A DNA stretch of 15,794 bases from Massilia sp. (GCA_028291845.1 JAQGNM010000383.1:1-15794), one strand, 5' to 3'; counted from the stretch's first letter, positions 5,297 through 14,038 are shown. The notes: generated by a model not told the origin, from the letters alone. Numbers and translations are program-made.

Positions 5297-8277
5297 AGGC
5301 ATCGCTAGCAAAATGGATAGGTGATTCTGATGCGCTCACGCACCGAAAGCTTTTCAACGTAGTCCAGGGCACCGTGGAATTGGCGCACATAGACCATCAC
5401 GCCGATGATTATTATATTGCACTTGTCGGCGAATTTTTCGATCGAATGAGGGCAAACGTCGCCCCTGGGCCTGAATGGGCGCGTATCGGTGCAGCGCTAT
5501 TTCAAATCGCCGGGCACGAGCAGGACAATGCACGAATTGGAATTGCGTCGGCGGAAGCCTTGCTGTTCGCCGCAACAGCGTTCTACTGCGGCGGTTATTC
5601 GGCTTCCGCTTACCTCGTCAGCAAACGCATCGAGTTGCCTGACGATACGTCGGAAATAACGCGGGCGTGCCTGGACTTGTTAACGCGGCCCAAATACATG
5701 ACGTCCCGAACGGGAACTGCATTGCTCCAATCATTGCGTCGCGGCAGAATGGACGAGATACTGACGATTAAAAAGCAGGCATCGCTGGACGCGCGCGGCG
5801 CGCTTGCAATCGGCCCGGACCAATGGATCCCAGCGCGCTTGTTCGAGAAACTAATCGAGCGCTTCGCCGTGACCAATATTCGAGCGGTTCTGCCTGCGCA
5901 AGCGGGTCATTCTGATTTCTGGACGCCAATAGTTGAATCGATGCTCGTCAGACCTGGAGGCCCTTGGGAATTTTTCCCATCGCAAATCACAGCGATCGGG
6001 CAAGGATTGTTCGATCATCGGCAGTCATTCGCGCTCCAGATGCCCACCGGGGCTGGAAAGACTGCTTTAAGTGAGCTTTTGCTCTATTGGCAAGCGCAAC
6101 AGAGTGACACGGATGTCTCGATTTTGCTTGTCCCTTATCGTTCGCTGGCGTCAGAGCTGCGTGGCTCATTGGTCAAACACCTAAATTCCATGGGGATTGC
6201 GTCGCGGTGCGCTTACGGCGGCACCGTGCCGACTGGCGCGGAGGTGGGTGCACTATCGGCAACGCGCGTGGTGGTGGCGACGCCGGAGTCGCTTCTGGGC
6301 CTGATCGGAGCCGATGCGGGATTTCTCGGCCGCGTCAGTTTAATCATCTGCGACGAGGGACATTTGCTTGATGGTGATGCGCGAGGCGTCGGGTTGGAAC
6401 TGCTGCTTGCGCGAATGCGCGTGCGTCTCGGCCAGCCGCCTCGGTTTGTTTTCATTTCAGCAATCGTTCCCAACATTGAAGAAATCAATGCTTGGCTGGG
6501 CGGAAATGCAAGCACCGTAGTGAAAAGCGACTATCGGCCTGCACTGGCAGAATACGCGACGCTGCGCCCCCAGAGCCCGGACGCTGGCCGCCCCTATTCC
6601 GTCGCCTTGGAGATGCATCCCCACGAGGTAGCGCCTACGAAATATGCGATTGATGGCTTTTTATCGCGCAGCGATTTTCAGTACGTTGATAGGAAAAGTG
6701 GCCGGAGCCGGACATATCAATTTAAGACGATTAAAACACAAGCAGTTGGTGCGGCAAGAAAGGCGCTGCCGATGGGCGGCGTCGCAATATTTTGTGCAAA
6801 CAAAGGTGGCAATCAAGGTGCTTTTGGGGTGACTGACGAGTTGCTTGGCCAACTCCAGTTAAATTTAAACATGCCCAATCCCGGGTCATTCGCCGACGCG
6901 ACGAAGACTTCGCCCGTGTCAATCTACTTAAAGGCAGAGTTCGGGAATTTATGGATTGGCGCCCTGGCGGTCGATGCAGGAGCGGTGATGCACCACGGCG
7001 ATGTGCCGCAAGAAGCGCGAGAGATATTGGAAGAACTGCTCAGGGATGGGGCGATTCGGTTGGCCATCTGTACAAGCACGCTCGCCGAAGGCGTCAATCT
7101 GCCGATACGCACCTTGATCCTTTATTCCGTAAGGCGGACGAGCTTGAGCGGCCGGCCGACGGACATGCTTACGCGGGACATCAAAAACTTGGTAGGGCGC
7201 GCCGGCCGGCCTGGTTCTGCAACTAAGGGACTTGTCATTTGCGCAAATTCCGATCAATGGCCCATGGTCAGCAAGGTTGCGCTCCAGAACCCTGGCGAAC
7301 GCGTCGATGGCGCCCTGTTTGCCTTGATCAATACGGTAAGTGCCGCAACGGCGGCGGGACGGCACTTGACAAACGCTTTTTTGGAAAACGATCCGACCTT
7401 ATATTCGTTGGTTGATGGTATCGACGCAACCCTAATTGATTTGGCAGCAGAAGAAGTGGGCTTCGATCAACTGCTTGCAATGGCTTCAAAGGTGGCTAAT
7501 CAGACATTCGCCGCAGTCCAGGTCGATGCACCTTCCAAACTGATTTTGCACAAGGTATTTCACCTGCGGGCAGAACGCATCGTAGGGCTGCGCGACAGTG
7601 GACGTATCGCTTGGGTGCGCGAGACGGGCGCACGCGCGCGCCTGGTCGATTTGGTCGAGCAGCAACTTGCCCCATCAAATCCCGAATGGGACGACGCCAG
7701 TGACCGTTCCATGGTCGTTCGTAGGTTACTCAATTGGGCTTGGCATCAGAGGGAGCTTCAGGAGGCAGTACGTGAGGCGTTTAAGTTGGGCTACGGCACT
7801 GATGTCAATTCTGTGCATGGGCAGTTCATGGTGGCAGTAGCATCTTGGAATGCGGGGGATCGCTATCAGCAAATGGCCCAATTATCAGGATTAGCGATCG
7901 ACCGTCTGCTAGCGGTACATACAAAGGCTATTTCATACGTTCTGCAAACACTGATTGAACAGGCGATCGCGCTGCTATCGAAAATGCTCGAAACGGATGA
8001 TCGAACGCTGGATCCTTGGATCGCCGAATATCCGGAGCGCCTGCGGTACGGAGTGCCGTCGGAGTTTGGACTGACGCTCGCTGCTCATGGCGTGCGTCAT
8101 CGTTTCGCAACGATCGAATTGGCGCGTTCGATGCAACGCGCCACGCCACTCCCCACCGGCAAACGGGCGATTCTGCGATATGCCCGCGATTCGCTAGAGC
8201 ATTTTCCGGTCGAGTGGGCGGCGCGCTTGGGCGACGTGGTCTACCAACGGACACTCGTTGATTTAACGGGCAACTAA
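5293..8277 (+). CDS. hamB: Hachiman defence helicase subunit HamB (Ski2-like SF2)
   Basis: The 994-residue protein is a superfamily 2 helicase. Motifs in order: a Q-motif-like FPSQ (228-231), Walker A PTGAGKT (251-257), Ia PYRSLASE (281-288), Ib TPES (330-333), Walker B DEGH (354-357), III SAI (389-391), V TSTLAEGVNLP (594-604) and VI GRAGRPG (635-641). The V and VI forms are hallmarks of Ski2/Hel308-type helicases. Some 220 residues precede the motor, with no motif I recognise, and about 350 follow it; the gap between motifs III and V is long. In Hachiman, HamB is an ATP-dependent DNA-translocating sensor of damaged or abnormal DNA that restrains HamA. All key catalytic residues are present and the frame is intact, so the system looks functional. 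It starts inside the hamA stop (ATGA). No clear terminator follows. Confidence 0.85.
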   Translation: MKASLAKWIGDSDALTHRKLFNVVQGTVELAHIDHHADDYYIALVGEFFDRMRANVAPGPEWARIGAALFQIAGHEQDNARIGIASAEALLFAATAFYCGGYSASAYLVSKRIELPDDTSEITRACLDLLTRPKYMTSRTGTALLQSLRRGRMDEILTIKKQASLDARGALAIGPDQWIPARLFEKLIERFAVTNIRAVLPAQAGHSDFWTPIVESMLVRPGGPWEFFPSQITAIGQGLFDHRQSFALQMPTGAGKTALSELLLYWQAQQSDTDVSILLVPYRSLASELRGSLVKHLNSMGIASRCAYGGTVPTGAEVGALSATRVVVATPESLLGLIGADAGFLGRVSLIICDEGHLLDGDARGVGLELLLARMRVRLGQPPRFVFISAIVPNIEEINAWLGGNASTVVKSDYRPALAEYATLRPQSPDAGRPYSVALEMHPHEVAPTKYAIDGFLSRSDFQYVDRKSGRSRTYQFKTIKTQAVGAARKALPMGGVAIFCANKGGNQGAFGVTDELLGQLQLNLNMPNPGSFADATKTSPVSIYLKAEFGNLWIGALAVDAGAVMHHGDVPQEAREILEELLRDGAIRLAICTSTLAEGVNLPIRTLILYSVRRTSLSGRPTDMLTRDIKNLVGRAGRPGSATKGLVICANSDQWPMVSKVALQNPGERVDGALFALINTVSAATAAGRHLTNAFLENDPTLYSLVDGIDATLIDLAAEEVGFDQLLAMASKVANQTFAAVQVDAPSKLILHKVFHLRAERIVGLRDSGRIAWVRETGARARLVDLVEQQLAPSNPEWDDASDRSMVVRRLLNWAWHQRELQEAVREAFKLGYGTDVNSVHGQFMVAVASWNAGDRYQQMAQLSGLAIDRLLAVHTKAISYVLQTLIEQAIALLSKMLETDDRTLDPWIAEYPERLRYGVPSEFGLTLAAHGVRHRFATIELARSMQRATPLPTGKRAILRYARDSLEHFPVEWAARLGDVVYQRTLVDLTGN

Positions 8278-8451
8278 GGTTCACAGGCACATCACATGTG
8301 TGACAGACAGTCCTTTCCGTTCTGGCCACCCGCTATTGGAGCAACGGGAACACACACCAATGGATGCCTCGCCTATTCCGGCTCGGGCAGCGTGAAGCCC
8401 CGTTAAGAGTGTTTGCCGTCGCCCTCATCATAACCGCGACCGTACTGCGCT
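8278..8451. other. Gap after hamB with no recognised gene
   Basis: Three plus-strand frames were read through here and none shows a recognisable protein or continuation of the recombinase remnant downstream. A short palindrome-like CACATCACATGTGTG (about 8289-8303) follows hamB but has no T-run, so it is not a convincing terminator. Confidence 0.4.
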
Positions 8452-8655
8452 GTGAGCGCCCCGAAGTGCAACGAGACAGCCCGAGTTGACCAGTTGAACG
8501 TGTGTTCGTTCGCGAACAGCGGCATTTATAAAATATTGACTAACTACGCTTTCTTGCTGGGAATCCGCATTAAGGATTTCAGCCCGCACGCATCACGCGC
8601 GACAGCCACCAAAGCACTGAGCAGCCGCGCACACTTCGCCCAGGTTCAGGAATAG
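8452..8655 (+). pseudogene. Tyrosine recombinase (phage-type integrase) catalytic-domain remnant
   Basis: A 67-codon frame opening with GTG reads, from about residue 24, GIYKIL followed by FSPHASRATATKALSSRAHFAQVQE. This matches the catalytic core of integrases of the pattern HxLR-TAxTxAL-xxxADxxxVQExLGH; H46 and R49 would be the box II His and Arg, with Ser in place of the usual Leu at 48. The frame stops right after VQE, exactly where WLGH and the catalytic Tyr should follow, and the N-terminal arm-binding and core-binding domains are missing. It is therefore a broken fragment, probably of the enzyme that brought in this segment or a neighbour of it. It abuts and overlaps by ten bases the truncated esterase gene on the other strand, marking the island junction. 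Confidence 0.7.
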
Positions 8656-9190
8656 CCGGCAATGCACGCGCTGTGGCCCGCATCGGAACTAATGACGGCA
8701 AACCCCTGGTTCAATGCGCTCTCCAACGGCGCAGGGCCGGCCGGGCCGGTGGCCGTCACCACGCTGCCGTCCACACCGCCATTGGCCTGGTAGAAGAAGC
8801 GGCCATTCCAGTTCCCGGGCAGGCGCATCTCGAATCCAATCGCGTAGGCCTTGCCGTCCACCGGGCTGACCCGGGCCAGCATCTTGCCGGTAAGCTGGCA
8901 GTGCGCGGCGACCGGCTTGCCGGCGATGGTCAAGGTGCCGGCGGCAATCGGATTGGCGGCGATGATGGTGGTGTCGGGATAGCTGACCCGTGCGGCCAGA
9001 TCGGCGCAGCCGGTGAGGGTGCCACCGACGGCGGGAGCAAGCTGCGGCAGCGGCGCTTGCGCAGGGGCTGTTGTGCGGGTTAGGGCGCTGTTGGGGCGGG
9101 CGCCGGGTCATGGTGGCCGTGGCAGCCGGCCAGGCCGAGGGCGGCCAGTGCGCCGATGGCGCGCAAGGGGCGCATGTTCATGGGTTTCAT
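8646..9190 (-). pseudogene. Truncated, frameshifted feruloyl esterase / tannase
   Basis: The start at 9190 gives a lipoprotein signal peptide: MKPMNMRPLRAIG, a hydrophobic stretch and lipobox LAGC (Cys23). That frame stops at 9080-9082. A second frame, open from 9107, continues with TLTGCADLAARVSYPDT, AHCQLTG, GFEMRLPGNWNGRFFYQANGGVDGSVV and GFAVISSDAGHS, the N-terminal part of the tannase/feruloyl esterase family (PF07519), including the usual paired cysteines and the GxSxxGH-preceding region. One base of slippage between 9082 and 9107 would join the two. After SSDAGHS the homology ends and a stop follows at 8646-8648, where the recombinase scrap begins; about three quarters of the protein is lost, including the catalytic Ser-Asp-His. 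It was the last gene of the ferulate operon and would have freed ferulate from esters. The frameshift could be a sequencing error; the truncation could not. Confidence 0.75.
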
Positions 9191-9305
9191 GTGAGGTTCT
9201 TCTGTGCTGGAAGTTCGATCCACTGCAAAAGCTCGAAAAAAAGGGCGAGCAGGGGCCGCGCTGGCGCCTGTGCCGCGTGCTTGCTGCCTGCTTGAACGTG
9301 CGGCT

Positions 9306-10475
9306 TTATTGGGGACGGACGTTCTGCACGGTGCCGATCGGCTGGTTGATCAGCTTGCCGTTGACCCGCTTGACTTCGCGGATATACATGTTCTGGACGA
9401 TGTCGCGCGTGGACGGGTCGATACTGATCGGCCCGCGCGGGCTGTTCCACTTCATGTTCGAGAGCACCTTGACCGCCTCGTCGCCCGTCACCTTGCCGTT
9501 CAGTTTGCGGATGGTTTCGTAAATCATGCCCATCGTGTCGTACGCGGCGACGGTCACAAATGTCGGCGCCGGCCGGCCCGGGTTGGCCGTCGCGTAGGCA
9601 GCCAGGAACACCTTGTTGGCCTCGTTGTCGAGCGCGGTCGAGTAGTTCAGCATCGTGACGGCGCCCAGCGCGCGCTCGCCCAGCGCGGCCAGGGTCGGCG
9701 TGTCGCTCGTCATGTCGCCCACGCCGAGGAACTTGATGCCCGCCTTGTCGAGACCCTTGTCACTGTAGGCCTTGAGCATGCCGGCGCCGTCTTCCGCGCC
9801 GGGCGCGAAGAAAAACACGGCGTCGGGCTTGGCGTCCTTGACCCGCTGCACGAAAGGCGAATAGTCCGGGTTCGCCAGCGGAATGCGTGAGCTGCCGACG
9901 ATTTTGCCGCCCGCTTCGGTGAAGCCTTTGGCGAACCTGGCTTCGGCGTCGTGGCCGGTGCTGTAGTCCGATACGAGCGAGAACACATTGGCGATCTTGT
10001 TCTGCGCGGTCCAGGTGCCGAAGGGTTCCGTCATCTGGTACATCGTCATCGAGGTGCGCAGCATGTAGGGCGACTTTGCCGTGATGCCGGTAGTGACGGC
10101 GTTCATGACGATCATCGGCACCTTGCCCTGGGTAGCGACGGGCGCCACCGCCAGCGCGCTCGGCGTGAGCGAAAAACCGATGAGGAAGTTGACCTTTTCG
10201 CGCCCGATCAGCTCCTGCGCGGCGCGCTTGGACAGCTCGACGTTGCTACCGGTGTCGTCGCGGTAGATGATCTCGATCTTCTTGCCGGCGACCTGGTCGC
10301 CATTGAGCGACATATAGGTCTTGATGCCGTCTTCGAAGGGTTTGCCGATGTTGGCGAACGGGCCAGTGAGCGCGGCAATGACGCCGATTTTGATGGTGTC
10401 CTGGGCCAAGGCGGTGGCACTGGCGAAGGGCAGGACGGCGACGACGCCGAGGCAGGCGAGGGCTTTGAGTTTCAT
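9306..10475 (-). CDS. ABC transporter substrate-binding protein, probable aromatic acid binder
   Basis: The 389-residue protein is a type I periplasmic binding protein of the LivK/HAAT family (Peripla_BP_6). It has a signal peptide MKLKALACLGVVAVLPFASATALA with cleavage before Gln25, then TIKIGVIAALTGPFANIGKPFEDGIKTYM, the hallmark first strand and helix, and ends with SPRGPISIDPSTRDIVQNMYIREV. The start at 10475 is chosen because AAGGAG (10481-10486) lies five bases upstream and the signal peptide begins there; a longer frame to 10574 would run back into fcs. It follows fcs by 43 bases in the same operon, so the ligand is probably a hydroxycinnamate, as for the p-coumarate-binding CouP of Rhodopseudomonas palustris. 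No permease or ATPase is in view. Specificity is inferred from context. Confidence 0.88.
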   Translation of the reverse strand: MKLKALACLGVVAVLPFASATALAQDTIKIGVIAALTGPFANIGKPFEDGIKTYMSLNGDQVAGKKIEIIYRDDTGSNVELSKRAAQELIGREKVNFLIGFSLTPSALAVAPVATQGKVPMIVMNAVTTGITAKSPYMLRTSMTMYQMTEPFGTWTAQNKIANVFSLVSDYSTGHDAEARFAKGFTEAGGKIVGSSRIPLANPDYSPFVQRVKDAKPDAVFFFAPGAEDGAGMLKAYSDKGLDKAGIKFLGVGDMTSDTPTLAALGERALGAVTMLNYSTALDNEANKVFLAAYATANPGRPAPTFVTVAAYDTMGMIYETIRKLNGKVTGDEAVKVLSNMKWNSPRGPISIDPSTRDIVQNMYIREVKRVNGKLINQPIGTVQNVRPQ

Positions 10476-10518
10476 GTTGTCTCCTTGTGTTTTTATAGCT
10501 GTTTGCGTTACAGCTGCG

Positions 10519-12420
10519 TCATGCGTGCGGGGCCGCCACGATGGTGTGCGGGTCGGTCCCTGCGTACATTGCATCGACCAGGGCGGCGCGGCGCTGCAGC
10601 ACCGCCGCCTGGTTGATGGAACCCTTGTCGGTCAGCTCGCGCTGGTCGATCGACGGCGGCTCCTCCAGCAGCAGCATGCGGTCGATCCGTTTCGACGATC
10701 CCGCCCCGTCCGCACTGGCGCCCGCATCGCGGTTCAGGCGATCGAGCAGATTGCCGAAGAAGGCGCGTACCGGCGCGCTGGACAGCACCTCGGCCGCTGG
10801 CGTGCCGGCCGGCAGCTGCGACAGCACCAGGCAGTTGTCCATGCGCGGAAACACGAGCAGGCCAATGGTGTGCCGGTTCAAGCCCGTCGCAACAACATCC
10901 TGCACATAAGGGGCGCCATTGCTGATGACGCGTGCGCGCAGCGGGCCCACGCTGACAAAGGTGCCGGTGTCGAGCTTGAAATCTTCGGCGATGCGCCCGT
11001 CGAACATGAAGCCCAGATGCGGCTGCGCCTCGTCGGCGAAGCGCAGCGCGTCGCCGGTGCAATAGTAGCCGTCGGCGTCGAAGGCTTCGGCAGTCAGGTG
11101 CGGTGCGCGCCAGTAGCCTGGCGTGACGTGGGGGCCCTTGAAGCGCGCTTCCAGCTTGCCTTCCACCGGCACCAGCTTGACCTTGCAGCCCGGCGCCGGC
11201 ACGCCGACATAGCCGGCCTTGCTGATCGGCCCGGTACCGAAGGTGCACGATGGCGAGGTCTCGGTCATGCCCAGGCCCGTCATGATGCGGATCGATTCGC
11301 CGCAGCGTCTGATCGCCACGTCGTCGAGGTGCTCCCACGCCGCCTGCGACAGGCCCGCCCCGGCGCAAAAGAACAGCTTGACGCGCGAAAAGAAGGTGGC
11401 GGCCAGGCGGTCGTCCGTCTCCAGCGCTTCGGCCAGCATCTCCCACGCTACCGGGATGTTGAAATACACGGTGGGCGCGATCTCGCGCAGGTTGCGCAAG
11501 GTGACGGCGAAGTCGCGCGCCGCCGGCCGGCCGTCGTCAAGATACAGCGTACCGCCGTTGTAGAGCACGATGCCGACATTGTGGCTGCCACCGAAGGTGT
11601 GATTCCACGGCAGCCAGTCGAGCAGCACCGGCGGCTCCTGGCCGAAAAAAGGAAAGGTTTGCAGCAGCATCTGCTGATTGCTGCAGAGCATACCGTGGGT
11701 GGTGATGACGGCTTTCGGCTTTTTGGTAGACCCTGAGGTGAACAGGAACTTGGCGATCGTCGAAGGGCCCACTTCGTCGTTGCGCGCATCGATGCTGCCT
11801 GGCGCGGTCTGGAGGAGGCGGGCAAACGGCGTGGCGGTCCGGCCGGGTACCGCGTTTTTTGCCAGAATGAGTTCGGCGTCGGGCGGCAGCACCGCCTCGA
11901 TCGCGCGCGCGAAGGCGTCGCCGTCGCTGGCGAACACCGCGCCCGGCGTGAGCTGGCCGATCAGGTCGGCCAGCTTGGCAGGATCGGTCGCCACCAGGGA
12001 ATACGCGGGAGAGAGCGGCGCGTACGGGATACCGGCGTACATGGCGCCCAGCGCCAACTGAAAGTGTTCGAGGTCGTTCCCCGACAAAATGGCCAGCGGG
12101 CGCTGCGCGGACAAGCCCCGGTCAAGCAGCGCCTGGCCGATGCGGCGCGCGTTCTCCAGCACCACGCCATAGGACAGGCGGATCCATTCGCCATCGCTGC
12201 CGCGGCGGGCCACCAGGGTGCGATCGGGATGGGCGCGTGCGCCAGCGGCCAGGCGATCGGTAAAGCGTGCGGGAAAAGGCTGCAGCGGCGTGAGCGCATC
12301 GACATGCCAGACGCCGCTCTCGCGGTGGACGGCGATGTCGGGATCGCCGAGGTCGACGTGACGCCGCCGCGGCGCCCCATGTGCCACCACGCCGCCATCG
12401 TCGATCGATGATGGAATCAT
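10519..12420 (-). CDS. fcs: Feruloyl-CoA synthetase (ANL superfamily)
   Basis: The enzyme activates ferulate, p-coumarate or caffeate to the CoA thioester using ATP, the first step of CoA-dependent, non-beta-oxidative hydroxycinnamate breakdown in the cytoplasm. The 633-residue product shows the adenylate-forming motifs: phosphate loop FTSGSTKKPK (227-236), WLPWNHTFGG (269-278), GLGMTETSP (382-390), YYCTGD (452-457), FDGRIAEDFKLDTG (473-486) and the C-terminal LTDKGSINQ with the probable catalytic Lys599. The FKLDTGTFVSVGPLR stretch and total length are typical of the feruloyl-CoA synthetase branch rather than short 4-coumarate ligases. ATG 12420 has GGAG (12427-12430) six bases upstream, lying in the 12-base gap after vdh, so the genes are tightly coupled. 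It is followed by the transport gene. The frame is intact. Confidence 0.92.
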   Translation of the reverse strand: MIPSSIDDGGVVAHGAPRRRHVDLGDPDIAVHRESGVWHVDALTPLQPFPARFTDRLAAGARAHPDRTLVARRGSDGEWIRLSYGVVLENARRIGQALLDRGLSAQRPLAILSGNDLEHFQLALGAMYAGIPYAPLSPAYSLVATDPAKLADLIGQLTPGAVFASDGDAFARAIEAVLPPDAELILAKNAVPGRTATPFARLLQTAPGSIDARNDEVGPSTIAKFLFTSGSTKKPKAVITTHGMLCSNQQMLLQTFPFFGQEPPVLLDWLPWNHTFGGSHNVGIVLYNGGTLYLDDGRPAARDFAVTLRNLREIAPTVYFNIPVAWEMLAEALETDDRLAATFFSRVKLFFCAGAGLSQAAWEHLDDVAIRRCGESIRIMTGLGMTETSPSCTFGTGPISKAGYVGVPAPGCKVKLVPVEGKLEARFKGPHVTPGYWRAPHLTAEAFDADGYYCTGDALRFADEAQPHLGFMFDGRIAEDFKLDTGTFVSVGPLRARVISNGAPYVQDVVATGLNRHTIGLLVFPRMDNCLVLSQLPAGTPAAEVLSSAPVRAFFGNLLDRLNRDAGASADGAGSSKRIDRMLLLEEPPSIDQRELTDKGSINQAAVLQRRAALVDAMYAGTDPHTIVAAPHA

Positions 12421-12432
12421 GATGCGCTCCGG

Positions 12433-13878
12433 TCAGATCGGGAAGTGGCGCGGCGTCGTCTGCACGGTGATCCAGCGCAGGTCGGTGAATTCGGCGATGG
12501 CCGCGCGGCCGCCGAAGCGCCCGTAGCCGCTGCCCTTGACGCCGCCGAAGGGCATCTGCGCCTCATCGTGCACGGTCGGACCGTTGATATGGCAGATCCC
12601 GGATTCGATGCGCTGCGCCACCGCCATCGCACGGCCGATGTCGCGGCTGAAAACGGCCGACGACAGGCCGTACTCGCTGTCGTTGGCCATGCGGATCGCT
12701 TCCTCGTCGTTGTCGAAGCGCAGCACCGAGACGATGGGGCCGAACGATTCCTCCTGGTAGACCAGCATCTGCGGGGTCACGTCCTCGACGATCGCCGGCT
12801 GCATGACGTTCCCTTCCACCCCGCTGCCCGACTGCGTGACGGTGGCGCCGTGGGCACGGGCATCCTGCAGCATGGCGTCCACGCGCGCGGCCGCATGCGG
12901 GTCGACCATGCCGGCCAGCGGCGCGTCGCTGCGGGCTGCCTTCAGGGTCGCGGTCTTGGCCCGCAGTTTTTCGACGAAGGCCGGGGCGATCTTGCGGTCG
13001 ACCAGGATGCGGTCGGCCGACATGCAGATCTGCCCCTGGTTGAAGAAGGCGCTGAAGGCCGCCGCTTCGACGGCGGCGTCGAGGTCGGCGTCGTCGAGCA
13101 CGACGACGGGGTTCTTGCCGCCCAATTCGAGCAGCACCGGCTTGAGATGCCTGGCCGCGTGCTGGGCGATGATGCGTCCGACCTTGGTCGAGCCGGTGAA
13201 ATTAATCCGCCGCACCGCCGGGTGCGCGATCAGGCGCTCGACGAGGTGGGCCGCGTCGTCCGGGGAATTGGTGATCACGTTGACCACGCCGTCAGGAAAG
13301 CCGGCGTCGACAAACACCTGGCCGATCAGGCGGTGCAGGGCAGGGCACATTTCGGACGCCTTCAGGATGACCGTATTGCCGCAGGCAAGCGGCATGGCCA
13401 CCGCGCGCGTGCCGAGAATGATGGGCGCATTCCACGGTGCGATGCCGACCACCACGCCGCACGCCTGGCGCACGCCCATCGCCAGCGAGCCCGGCACGTC
13501 CGACGGGATGACTTCGCCGCTGATCTGCGTCGTCATGGCGGCCGCCTCGCGCAGCATGTTGCTGGCCAGGGTCACGTTGAACTGGTACCACATGGGCGCG
13601 CCGCCGACTTCGTCCACGGCCGCTTCGACGAACTGGCTGCGCAGCGCTTCCATCTTGTCGGCGGCCTTGAGCAGCAAGGTACGGCGCGCGCCCGGCGCCA
13701 TCGTCGACCAGGCGGGAAAAGCGCGGCTGGCCGCCGCGATCGCGGCGTCGACGTCATTGGCGGTGGCGGCGGCGGCGCGCGTGGCCACGTCGCCGGTAGC
13801 GGGATTGCGGCGCTCGAAGGTGGCGCCATCGGATGCGGGACGGGCCTGGCCGTCCAACAGCAAGTCTGCTTGGAACAT
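12433..13878 (-). CDS. vdh: Vanillin (benzaldehyde-type) dehydrogenase
   Basis: This NAD(P)-dependent aldehyde dehydrogenase probably oxidises vanillin, and 4-hydroxybenzaldehyde, to vanillate and 4-hydroxybenzoate, removing the toxic aldehyde made by Ech. The 481-residue protein has PWN (148-150, oxyanion Asn150), the cofactor Lys173 in ILKASE, the Rossmann FTGSTKVG (227-234), the general base Glu251 in LELGGKNP, and the nucleophile Cys285 in FNQGQICMSADR. MWYQFNVTLASNMLREAA and the C-terminal PFGGVKGSGYGRFGG fit the vanillin / salicylaldehyde dehydrogenase branch. ATG 13878 has GAGGAG (complement of 13886-13891) seven bases upstream. It lies between ech, 160 bases away across a tandem repeat, and fcs, 12 bases away. 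All catalytic residues are present. Exact substrate preference comes from gene context. Confidence 0.9.
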   Translation of the reverse strand: MFQADLLLDGQARPASDGATFERRNPATGDVATRAAAATANDVDAAIAAASRAFPAWSTMAPGARRTLLLKAADKMEALRSQFVEAAVDEVGGAPMWYQFNVTLASNMLREAAAMTTQISGEVIPSDVPGSLAMGVRQACGVVVGIAPWNAPIILGTRAVAMPLACGNTVILKASEMCPALHRLIGQVFVDAGFPDGVVNVITNSPDDAAHLVERLIAHPAVRRINFTGSTKVGRIIAQHAARHLKPVLLELGGKNPVVVLDDADLDAAVEAAAFSAFFNQGQICMSADRILVDRKIAPAFVEKLRAKTATLKAARSDAPLAGMVDPHAAARVDAMLQDARAHGATVTQSGSGVEGNVMQPAIVEDVTPQMLVYQEESFGPIVSVLRFDNDEEAIRMANDSEYGLSSAVFSRDIGRAMAVAQRIESGICHINGPTVHDEAQMPFGGVKGSGYGRFGGRAAIAEFTDLRWITVQTTPRHFPI

Positions 13879-13961
13879 CAGAGGTCTCCTCTAAGAATCA
13901 ACGGTAGGCGGTCACCGGTGCGCCGGACGCCGCCCCCTGTCGGATTTTTGTGGTTTGCCGA

Positions 13962-14021
13962 CTTTTACTGCGCGCTGCTTTTACTGCGCGCTGCTTTTAC
14001 TGCGTTGCTTTTACTGCGTAC
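13962..14021. repeat. Four tandem 14-16 bp repeats between ech and vdh
   Basis: CTTTTACTGCGCGCTG occurs twice exactly (13962-13977, 13978-13993), then shortened as CTTTTACTGCGTTG (13994-14007) and CTTTTACTGCGTAC (14008-14021). The array fills much of the 160-base gap inside the operon, beginning 17 bases after the ech stop. In the mRNA it reads as repeated AGTAAAAG units; whether it spaces, binds or is neutral cannot be told. Copies 1 and 2 being identical suggests recent slippage. Confidence 0.85.
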
Positions 14022-14038
14022 CACTGCGACTGCATGCG

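Noticed and set aside
3323..8655. Classic tRNA-integrated island with direct att repeats
   Set aside because: No direct copy of the tRNA-Ser 3' end was found near the right junction and the integrase is only a scrap, so clean integration cannot be claimed; only a six-base CAGGAA match is shared, which is chance level.
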